Positions 39,253 through 49,112 of a stretch of 64,000 nucleotides of DNA are shown in pieces. The DNA is from Circinella minor. Taxonomy: Eukaryota; Mucoromycota; Mucoromycetes; Mucorales; Lichtheimiaceae. The first letter of the stretch is position 1, and the number at the start of each line of letters is the position of its first letter. Made by a program: the position numbers and the translations under genes. The notes under the pieces are model-generated. The model had not been told where the DNA came from. It saw only the letters and a list, made by a program, of their open reading frames with translations, and ran no database searches. Location: assembly GCA_016758965.1 (NCBI GenBank), contig JAEPRB010000038.1, positions 62,001 through 126,000 on the forward strand, read 5' to 3'.

Positions 39253-41290
39253 ACGTAGTCTGAATTTTGTCATTGATCTAATAAGAAGTATCATGATTTG
39301 AACAATTACCTCTATCTTTTTACATTTCTTGAATACATTTTTTTTAAATATAATGCTTAACAAGAATGGGTGGTTTAGATGAACTATTTTTTATTATTCA
39401 TACATGTTGTTTATCTTGTAAGAAATTATAAAAGTTTCTGTTGTAAATTACCTATATTGTAGTATACTATTCAACACTATGATATTAATTTTAAAGAGAT
39501 AAAAGATAAAATGATGGCTATTCAAATAGTATGTGTATATAAAAACAGAAATGAATTAATTGTGTAATTATGCAGTATATAGTAATGATATCAAGATAAT
39601 GTAGTGTGAATAAAATTATAAGAGAAGATTCTATAAAAGTAAGAAATAATAAGATAAGATAATATCAAGTTGATATAGCTATACATCGAGCTCATATTAT
39701 ATTTTCCGATAAGCGTTTGATTCAAACTTTGATTGTCGTATAGAATCTTTAATGCATTATCATATAAATGCTGTTGCGGCCTTTTCAAGCAGTTGAACCG
39801 CGTCTTCCGGCATCAGTTAATAGTGCTTATTAGATAAACACTATCTAGGTGATATCAGTACAGTGTACGTATGAAGCAACTGGGTAAATAAATTATAGGT
39901 TTATCTTGAGAAGTTGCTTATTGGACCAGAGTTTGAATACATGTAAAATATCCTTTGTTATATACTAGCCTCCTCAGATTTTCAACACCAATCTAAAGAG
40001 ATTGCACATTTAAAAAAAATATTCAAATATTCAAAATGCACGAAATCTGAAGATTTCCTGGATATTATTTTGAATATGGTTTGTATATGGTTTGAATATT
40101 ATTTGGATATTTTATGAATATTTTATGAATATTTTATGAATATCTGAATATTTTCTAAATATATGTTAAATATTTATCAATTTAATTTTTTTTTGAATAG
40201 TTGAAGATTTTTCGAATGTTCTTTTTTCGAATGTGTTGGTTTTCATTTTCTTTTAAAAATATTGAAATGGTTACTATTTTCATACTGCTGTTTGTAGCCT
40301 TTACTGTTTTCACATTCAGGGCCTTCCTAAATATGTTGTTCTATTTATTATTATTCCTATTCTTCCAGAACATGTTTAATAATAGTGGTTTGTTTTTTCT
40401 GTAAAATAATGTAAACCTATAGCAAAACTGTACAATAAAATTGTAATATCCTACATATTGTAACGTATAAAAATTAAATACTAACATTACTATTATTACT
40501 ACCAGTATTATAGTGTCACAAGCAGCTTATTTGTTATGTGATTTAATTGTCTCATGCAATGCCGTATATCTGGCAAAGCAAAACCGCATTTCTGGCAGTG
40601 CTAATTAGTATATATAGCCCACAAATAATTCCAAATAAAGCAGTTCCATAGTGTATTATTTCTTCTTTATTTTATATTTTTATACAAAGTATTTCAATCA
40701 CATATTGAATGCTTCAATGTTTAATACCAAAAGTGATCGCTTAAGACGTGATGCTTTTTATTAGGTCAAAGTCCAAAGTCAGACTCGGAACGCAGCTGTA
40801 GTAATGCTTAAGTACACTGGTCCCTCTACGTTGGGCGCGAAGTAAATATCTTTTTCTTATCATAAAAATCCTGACCGTAAATTCAGAGCTTATGAGAAAG
40901 AAAAAAGATATCTTTATATATTGGATACAGACTCACGGCTATTAACAGTCTTAAAAAAACCATTACGTATTGTAGACGATGATACAAGTTGATACAAAAA
41001 GACGTTCGCGTTCTTACTAGATAATCAAGATACCAATAAACTGGTTATGAAATAGTAAAAGAATATTTAAAAACGTAAAGAGAGCTTGAAGCAACAGCAC
41101 GCAGCTAAAACATTCAAGCCCACTTCAAAGACAGTATTGCTATCAAGGCTGTAAGTATGAGTAAGCGTATAAATGAAAAAGATAGAGATATGAGGAGTCA
41201 CAAGTCGAAGGGACAGGCTTGAGTCAATAGATCTTTAAATAATTCATTACTATAATTATGATAGTACTACAAAATAGTATAGGTAAAATA
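39253..41290. other. gene-empty region with minor repeats
   Basis: Around 40010-40160 there are near-tandem units of the form TTTTATGAATA and GGTTTGAATAT. At about 40817-40840 lies CACTGGTCCCTCTACGTTGG, then GCGC, preceded by TA and similar in form to a transposon terminus, without a matching partner seen nearby. The rest is AT-rich with no gene. Confidence 0.4.
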
Positions 41291-42064
41291 CAGTGAGTAT
41301 TCGCTAAACCGGTAGTATCTATCAAATATTTTTTATATACTTAGTAAAATACTGGTGATTCGTCAAACCGGTATCCGGTGAGCTTTCCCAAATATTTACC
41401 GGACTTATAATAATAGTATTATTTTATTTTATATAATATAATGCTAGTCTTTTTACTGGTAAAATCAGTAATCCAGCCTTCTTTCAACGTCATCTCAGCT
41501 CTTCCCTTTGTTTTCAGTTGGCTACTTTGTTTTCGTGGCAATTAAAATACCCAAACATTCTTGTCATCAAAAGAAAGCTTCTCAACATCTTGTTGATAAC
41601 AGTGTCTCTTTTTCGCCAACTTCACACGAATGCTTTTTTTTTCTCCTCATCTGCGTACGTACGTACTTCTTTTTAACTTTGTCATGTACTTGTTCATTAC
41701 CATTGAATATGTAATTATGCTGTTGATACAATTCATTTTTACTCATTTATTCAACTGCTAAAACCATGGTCCATGATATTAAACACACTTTGTTGTAAAT
41801 CCAATCTCTGGTTCATTATTACTATTTGATGAGTACACAATTGTCATTTTTATCACTAAAAGATTAGCTTATAGTAGCAAAGTTAGATTATATGAACTAT
41901 CATTTTTTTTTATCTTATCTGTACAGCTTAATTTATTTATAGTTATTTTTCCAGTATATTCTACATATTAGTACCAGCTGCGTTTCAATTCACTAAACCG
42001 GTAATTCGCTAAACCGGTACAAATCCTCACATATATTAAGTACCGGTTTAGCGAATACTCACTG
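41291..42064. mobile_element. 774-bp DNA transposon-like element with 24-bp perfect terminal inverted repeats
   Basis: The left end (41291) CAGTGAGTATTCGCTAAACC then GGTA and the right end TACC then GGTTTAGCGAATACTCACTG (42064) are perfect inverted repeats over 24 bp. TA sits directly outside both ends (41289-41290 and 42065-42066), a TA target-site duplication. Internal copies of the CTAAACCGGTA motif occur near 41370 and 41993-42022. There is no transposase frame inside, so it is a non-autonomous derivative, probably Tc1/mariner/pogo-like from the TA duplication. Confidence 0.85.
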
Positions 42065-42451
42065 TATTTGTAAAAAATATCTTATGATATAAGAAAAATA
42101 AAATAGAAGAATTAGTTCTAAAGTTCCGTATATTCATATTTTTTTTTGTATTAATGGTAATGAAAGTAAAGAGGTGTAAAATATTTTATTAATATACTTT
42201 ATAAGAAGTTTTGTTTATTCTTGTTGTAGATATTTATACGCAGTCATTTATCTACCTACAGCTTGGCGTGATTATCTATAATTAATCAATTATAAATCAT
42301 ATATTTTCTCCTTTTTTTTTTCGTCGTTTGTTATGTTCAACGACTGGAGAACATATTCTATCATTCTATTATCAAATATATAGATTTCCCACCCATTTGA
42401 TTTAGTGCCATGAAAGTAAATTTTGTTTCTTCTTTATTAACCACAAGTCAG

Positions 42452-42502
42452 GTCGGATTGACCCGGAAGTATGTCGTAGCCTTTTCAACGGGTCAAGCCG
42501 AC
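42452..42502. repeat. 14-bp stem hairpin
   Basis: GTCGGATTGACCCG (42452-42465) pairs with CGGGTCAAGCCGAC (42489-42502) with one mismatch; loop of 23 bases. GC-rich relative to its surroundings. It could be a structured RNA, a small fold-back element or a relic; nothing further supports a choice. Confidence 0.6.
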
Positions 42503-42957
42503 ACACGGCTCTAGATGACAATTTCTAAGTATATTTCACTACCCAAATACGTATTACGTTAAAGATGATGACAAAAACTTTTACAACAGTAAAAATAGTA
42601 TAACATTTACGGGTTTTCATTGCAAGACTGTTATATTTAGTGTTTTTTACTACCTGATAATAATAGTAGCATTTATAATAAGTAATGTTCTGAATTCTGA
42701 TAAACTATAATAACTTTAATAATAATAATAATGAGAAAAATGAATAGAATCAATTCATTCGAAAAAAAAATAACTTTCGGCATATACATCTTTTGAACTA
42801 TTCTGCTATGATGCCTTCGTAGTAGTATGATAAAAACAACAACGACAATGATTCTTTCTCACCGTTTACACATATTCATATATTGCTGAAGAAATATATA
42901 CCTTCTTTAGCAACACTTATTATTGAAATTAACAACGCCGAAATTAAACCGATTATT

Positions 42958-43031
42958 TTTTGTCCATCTGTTCGCCATACTAATTTTACTTATTTTGTCC
43001 ATCTGTTCGCCATACTAATTTTACTTATTTT
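42958..43031. repeat. 35-bp tandem duplication, two copies
   Basis: TGTCCATCTGTTCGCCATAC followed by TAATTTTACTTATTT is repeated head to tail at 42961 and 42996 without differences, which suggests a recent duplication. Confidence 0.8.
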
Positions 43032-44122
43032 GTTACATATGGAATAAGTTGACATTATTATTTGTCCATGTATATACTACGTACCATTTAATATATTATT
43101 TATTTTTGACTACCTCCCTCCCTTCGATACTTAATGACATTTAACGCTTCTATGGAAATCAAAATATCAAATATTAGCTTCCAATCCAAGGGAGTGGCTT
43201 CTGATGACTATTTATTGCCATCTTTAAATTTTACATGTTTCTTATCAATATAATTTTTATTGATTAAAGGGAACGACGAGTACAGCTGTCTACTCTTATA
43301 AATTACTAGTTGGAATGGTCACAAACAAGAGAGAACAATATATGGGGAGCAAGAGAATCATGAGCTATCTTGGTCGCTCTTAATTTTATTCAGAAAGTGC
43401 GTATGTTGATATTTATCATCAGCAGGATAACAATAAAAATAAAAATGATCATGGAACATAAGTTTCTTTTCCTTCTGAAATCATTGTGTCGACGATGAAT
43501 ACATTAAAGTCATCTTCAATGCATGAATGGTTGCTAAAAAGGCATTTTTACTTTTAAGCATCTATCACATTATTAGCACGTGCATCATCAGGAGCATTGC
43601 ATAGTCTCTATAACTACTATAAGAATATAGATATTTCTTTATTATTACTAGCACTGCGATTTATCAAACAAAAGTATATCAAGTAAAGTCTTTTTATTTA
43701 TTTATTTACAGGATCACGTTAGTTTCCTTGAACTTTTACAACACTTTAGAAGAATACTTCCCACGCAACAAAATAATAAATGATAGCTATTGAGATAAAC
43801 ATATACTCTTTATCTCTCCAATCATACATGAACATATAACTTTAATAACAATAACATTAATCCGACGAGGGATTATGACAGTTCCTGTAACACCATGGGA
43901 AGTAAAGTGAACAAAGTGAACGAAGTGAACATTATTGGGTACACAAACTTCCTTATATGGGTCAAAAAGTGAACAAAGTGAACAAATTGAACAAAGTGAA
44001 CAAAGTGAACCATTTTTTGTACACGAACTTCCATATTAGAACCTCAGGGCTTAGCACACCAAAAAGTAACTAGTCACCAAAGTTTTTTTTCTCACTTTCC
44101 ATATCTTTGTAAAAAGTTTTTA

Positions 44123-44293
44123 TTATTCAAACTTCTGTATTAAAAAAGCTTTTTGACCCCTTGGTAAATCTGTGATGTTAACGTCTGCTGGAACCATCCC
44201 AGTATTGATCAAAACATGCTTATCATTGATCAGTGTTAATTTAAACATTCCGGGATAGCTCTTGATATTTTCAACATCGGTGACAAATGGAAT
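44123..44293 (-). pseudogene. captured or eroded C-terminal coding fragment inside the 1479-bp element
   Basis: The minus strand reads IPFVTDVENIKSYPGMFKLT, then LINDKHVLINTGMVPADVNI, then TDLPRGQKAFLIQKFE and a stop: protein-like from end to end. It is closed upstream by a TGA at 44296-44294, with no good splice acceptor in frame, so it is taken as a broken gene end. The family is not recognised. It may be part of the element's own lost gene or a captured host fragment. Confidence 0.4.
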
Positions 44294-44439
44294 TCATCCT
44301 TTTCATGGTGATAATGTGCAGCTTTTATTCACAGTGTACTGCCGAATACAACCTTGCTAAACGAAGGGGACATCCCTCTTCTAATGACGAAGTAAAGATT
44401 GCCTATGTATAATACTCACATATCATAATTTATAGCGCA

Positions 44440-45201
44440 AATTCAACCGGAAACATACCTTCATACTCGTGTAAACATAAAATATGCTCAACAAAATATG
44501 TGCCGCTTACACCACTAGTCCTTGTAGTAAGTACTAGTCTCACCAATGTATCAAGTTTTCTTGGAGCGGATGACTATGTCTGGCATCTGTATATGGTACG
44601 TCTATACAGTAATATAATTAAAACTATAATATTATACATTTAATTCTTATATAGGACGAATCCAAATGACTCGGCAAGTTTTCTGTTGGTGTTCAGTGGG
44701 CTAGGTAAGTAACAATATCTAACAATGTTTTATATATCATTTGGTACAAACAGATATGAGTAGGAACTGTATGAGTGTATTCAGCCTACGAGGAGCTTTG
44801 CCTACTTCAATATTACGAAATCAAGGATCATATTTGTCAATGTAAGTTAAACTAGATGTACTAAAAGTGGTTTTTTTATCCAATACCCAAGAGCAAATGT
44901 AGGTACAGTGGTAATAAAAACAGTAATATATTTGGTAATTTTCTAATTCTGAACTTCTTTTATAGGCTACCACCACCACCGATTCCCCCATCTATCTCTT
45001 CGTCATTATCATGATCATCTACAATTCAACAACAACGATAGTATATAACAAGTCTACACAAACCCGAACAACCTCCTCCGCCTATTTCCTCATCCTCCTT
45101 TCCCGCTCTTTCACCTGCTCGACGACTGAGGAAACATGTAGCTTCCCAGTTACTTCCCAATCAGCACGCGAACACCCCCATCCCAACAATGATATATAAT
45201 A
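44440..45201 (+). pseudogene. eroded multi-exon coding sequence inside the 1479-bp element
   Basis: On the plus strand, pieces with protein-like composition are separated by intron-like sequences: NSTGNIPSYSCKHKICSTKY continuing to SSFLGADDYVWHLYM (about 44448-44597, ending at a GT donor), TNPNDSASFLLVFSGL (after an AG, ending at GTAAGT), DMSRNCMSVFSLRGALPTSI continuing to GSYLSM, and a final open part rich in Thr/Ser ending at 45201. Frames do not join cleanly across the introns (a TGA appears after the first junction), so I call it a pseudogene. No family recognised. Confidence 0.35.
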
Positions 45202-45372
45202 ATGAATTTTTAATAATAAAATCTTTACATATATTATCTTATTTCACGAGTTATGATTGGATTATTTTTGTTACACTGCTTTCCAAAAAAAGAATACCCT
45301 ACTGACTTTCAAATCACAAGTTCACTTTGTTCACTTTTGTTCACTTTGTTCACTTTATTTCCCATGGTGTAA

Positions 45373-46487
45373 TGAAGAGTCTCGTCGGTCAAATTTTAGC
45401 ATTTAGAAAGTAGCGATTACTGTTGGTGATGTTTTTCAAACATAAGTGTATCAAGCATAAATAGTATCAAGATTTTTTAGTTTTGTCGTCAATTATCATA
45501 ACATTCTACTTGGATGAAATGATCGTGACGACTTTAAAACCAGAATAAAATGATAGTATAGCCTGAACAAGTCTTGAAAATTTGATTATCACATGATTAA
45601 TCCTTTATATTAGAGGTTATCTAAGTAAACTTGAAGACCTTTTACTTTGATTAAAGTGAAGTTATATTTATGATGATATATTACCGTAATTGCTTATTAT
45701 AAATCATATAATAATAATAATGTATTTTATCTTTATTATTGGTCGTAATTAATTTAATCTATTGTTCTCATAATTATAGAAAATCTCTACATAATAATGT
45801 CTCAGCAAACGGACAAGTTGCTAAAATAAAAATATGCACGTGCGGACATGTTTAGCATGCGTTAGATGCTACTTTTGGTTTAAAATCAAGAAAAAGACAC
45901 CACGATATTCTTCTATTTATAAACTTCTTTATTTTCAAGTAAAAGCCAAGCAATAAACATCTAAAAAGTAAAACACGGAACAAAAAAAAAATATTTCATG
46001 TTTATCAGCTTGTAATAAGCCTGTTTTAATTGTTTTAGAGTTTTATATTACACATAATTAAAAAAACTATTTCCCACACAAATATTCACATACAAAGATT
46101 TCATTATTAAAAAAGAATATAATCTTTTAATCAAATATGAACAAAGTTCAAGAAGTGTGTATTTAATATCCTCCTTAATTTTTTTTTTGACTTGACATTC
46201 TTGTAGAATACTAACGTTACAAAAAAAAAAAAGAGTCAGGGCTGAGTCAAAGAAAGATAATTTACAAAAATGTCAGAAGGATAGATGATGGGACCGGACT
46301 CTATTTCTGTTCTATTTTCTCCATTTTTTACCATTTGTGTAAAAAAGGAACTAATTGAAACAAATTTCTTTCTTTCATTTTCTTTTACTTTCCCCTCTTT
46401 CTTTATCTCTCTCTCTCTCTTCCCTTTTTAATTTTTAATTTTTATTTTTTTTTTACTTATATCAAACACATTTAAAAAAAACATAAA
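45373..46487. other. intergenic, upstream region of the bZIP gene
   Basis: AT-rich; the last 120 bases before 46488 are a C/T-rich tract followed by an A-rich leader, fitting the bZIP promoter. Nothing else seen. Confidence 0.45.
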
Positions 46488-48676
46488 ATGGCATCGTCAC
46501 CTTCTTCAATACCTATTAAAACTGATCCTGATCAACAAGACCAAGACGATTTATTAATGTCTTATTTGAATGCTGATTGTCTTGCAGCTCCAGATAGTAA
46601 TTGGAATATAACTGATAATAATCCACCTTCACCACCTTATTCGACTTCATCCTCATCAGACAATGCTTCACAACATCCCCATCAAACAAGTGATTTATTT
46701 ATGGATTCACAATTTCCACAACAAGATCAACAACAACCACAAGAACAACAGTTAAATAATAATAACGCGTTTGACCCAACCACTTGGTTACCTCATCCAT
46801 CCTTTTTACCACCACCCCCTATTGAATTTTTTCAATCATTTGTTCCACCATCTTATTTACAACAACCCATTATAATGGATACAAATATGAATAATAATAA
46901 TAGTTTATCATCTTCTCGTTCATCTTGTTCATCGTCATCATCAGATAGTGAACAACCAAAAAAGAAAAGGGGGCGTAAGAAACGTATGGATTCTCAACCT
47001 CCACCACCTCCTGCATCAATTGCTCCAGCACCCCTGAGACCATTAGCCGCACGGGTCAATAACAGCAATAGTAATATTAAATCTAGTAATAATACCAGTT
47101 CTCAATCATCATCGTCAACACCTATTATTGTTGCCTCAACTCCTTCTTCACCACCTCAACAACAATTAAAAGATCAACCTGTTGCTATTAAAGTTGAACC
47201 TGGTACTAATCATACCACTTCCACAGCATCACATTCATTACCATCAAATAACAACAACAAACCAGAACAACCCAGTTCACAAGATGCACAAAAAGCAGCA
47301 GCGATTGCAAAACGACAAGAACGATTAATAAAAAATCGAGCAGCTGCTTTGTTGTCTAGGAAACGAAAACGAGAACATTTAAATGCTTTAGAAGAAGAAA
47401 AACAACAGCTTTCTGTTGAAAATGAACAATTAAAAACCAAAGTAGCAGCATTGGAAGCTAAAGTGGATATTTTAGAAAAAGAAAATAATGATTTAAGACG
47501 AAGAATAAATGTTGCACCAGTAACATCTTCAATGAATGTATTACAGAATAATACAAATAATAAGAAAACGACGGGAGTAGTGTTTATGGTAAGTTTTCTT
47601 TTCTTCCCAAATTTGTTTTTTCTTTTTACAGAAAGGAAAGAAATTTCCCGTCTGGTTATGTTGATGGTGTATAGCGGGCTGATTGGTATATTTTCACATA
47701 CACAAACTTATCAAATCATTTTACTGTTACACACATATCTTAGATAATCTTGTTCTCCTTTGCATTATTTTCATTGCCAGCAAGAACGGTTAATCAACTG
47801 ACAGTTGGTGGTCATCAACCTGGTGGACCATTATCTTTAGATAGTACATATATTCAACAACAACAAGTATTGGAACGACAAACATTGGATGCACCAAAAC
47901 AACAGGATGTGGAAGCAGAATCAACAACAACACCAAAAACCACAGACCTCGTTCTCATGGATCCTGTACGACCTCAAACATTACAAACGTGGATTAAGGA
48001 TAAACTCAGTCGAAATGATAATAGTAATAGTATCAACAACAACAACAATAATAATAATAATAATAATAATAATGAAGCATCGTCAATGACAGGACTTGTG
48101 CGCTGGTCGCATCAACAATCTACTACCACTACTACAACTGGTAGCTCAACAGCAGCTTCATCGATTCCCAAAATTTATTTGTATTCCCCTGAATTTTCTC
48201 AAGTCGCACCTATCCCTCGACATAATGATTCTACTACACTTGATAATAATCAAGAAGGCGACGATGATACAATGGATCATGAATATCAATATCATTATAA
48301 TCCAATGTTGTCTATTATTTCACCCCTTATTCATCATCAAGAACAACAAGCAGATCATACGATGATGACCAATGATACTCAAAAATATTTACAAATTGAT
48401 GTTCAAGTACTTGGTTCACGCGTGATTGATGGACAATTATTATCATTGGATCAATGTCCCTTTGCCACATCTTTATTGCATAATTTTAATAAGGATGATT
48501 TATTAACTCCCATAACAACAAAAACTGGCTCGACAACAACATCATCAGAATCTAAGGATAATAATATTATTTCAACAAATGATATTCGGTCAATAACAAA
48601 TGATCGCAGAGTGAAAAAGGATTTACGTCGGAAACTTGTTGGTGAAAAACGTAGAATTTCTAGGGTGGCCGTTTAA
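46488..48676 (+). CDS. bZIP transcription factor with a membrane segment after the zipper (ATF6-like layout), 2 exons, 677 aa
   Basis: Exons: 46488-47588 and 47744-48676; 678 codons. The N-terminal 270 residues are Ser/Gln/Asn/Pro-rich (activation-domain-like), with an AT-hook-like KKKRGRKKR. Basic region: RLIKNRAAALLSRKRKRE (Asn about 283, the N-x7-R rule satisfied), very like ATF6/CREB-type basic regions; the leucine zipper runs to about residue 345 (LSVENEQLKTKVAALEAKVD). After a short linker comes GVVFMIILFSFALFSLPA (363-380), long and hydrophobic enough for one transmembrane helix, made only when the intron is removed. The remaining 297 residues, with poly-Asn and poly-Thr runs, would be luminal. 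The layout matches membrane-tethered bZIPs that sense ER stress (ATF6, CREB3, plant bZIP28), but topology and processing are inferred. Retaining the 155-nt intron leaves a 419-aa open frame. Confidence 0.85.
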
Positions 48677-49112
48677 TATATATATATATATATATATAAA
48701 TAAATTTAAATATAAACATGTGTTTTTTTCTTCTTCTTCTTCTTTTGCAATTTGTAATTAATTTTCTTTTAGTTTAATAATACGTAATACTAATAATAAA
48801 AAGTTAAATTTGTGTTGTATAAAAATAAGAAAAATACTATATGCTGTTGAATGTCATTTTAAAATATAATTAGTAGTGAGGCGTTGAAAAAGTTTAATTA
48901 TGTTGTTAAAACATTATTCTTTCTTTTATTCAAAATTTTTGGTAAGCTGATATCTGGTTAATATCAGAATTAGTTATAATATGAAGATGTAGTAAAAAAA
49001 AAAAAGTGATATATTAATGGTATTATTACTCTTATCATTCTTACAATAGATATATATATATATATAACTACTGACTAGAGAGAGAGAGAGAGAGATTGTA
49101 TATATTATTTGT
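48677..49112. other. convergent intergenic region with TA and GA microsatellites
   Basis: Between the convergent bZIP and zinc-finger genes. (TA)n at 48677-48698, CTT repeats at 48729-48746, (TA)n near 49050-49062 and (GA)n at 49077-49094. It should contain both 3' UTRs. Confidence 0.6.

Larger units (their letters stand above)
42065..43890. other. gene-empty region between two transposon-like elements
   Basis: AT-rich. It holds a hairpin (42452-42502) and a 35-bp tandem duplication (42958-43031), listed separately. I see no gene. Confidence 0.45.
43891..45369. mobile_element. 1479-bp inverted-repeat element with subterminal GTGAACAAA arrays
   Basis: The left end CACCATGGGAAGTAAAGTGA then ACAAAGTGAAC and the right end, read in reverse complement, CACCATGGGAAATAAAGTGA then ACAAAGTGAAC are near-perfect inverted repeats. 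TAA flanks both outer edges (43888-43890 and 45370-45372), consistent with a 3-bp target duplication as in PIF/Harbinger-type elements (TWA targets); this class is inferred. The unit GTGAACAAA is repeated many times at 43905-44010 and, inverted, at 45320-45355. The interior carries eroded coding fragments (see separate entry and findings) but no intact transposase. Confidence 0.85.

Noticed and set aside
41508..41714. 68-codon frame inside the 774-bp element
   Set aside because: No transposase motifs; the element appears non-coding.
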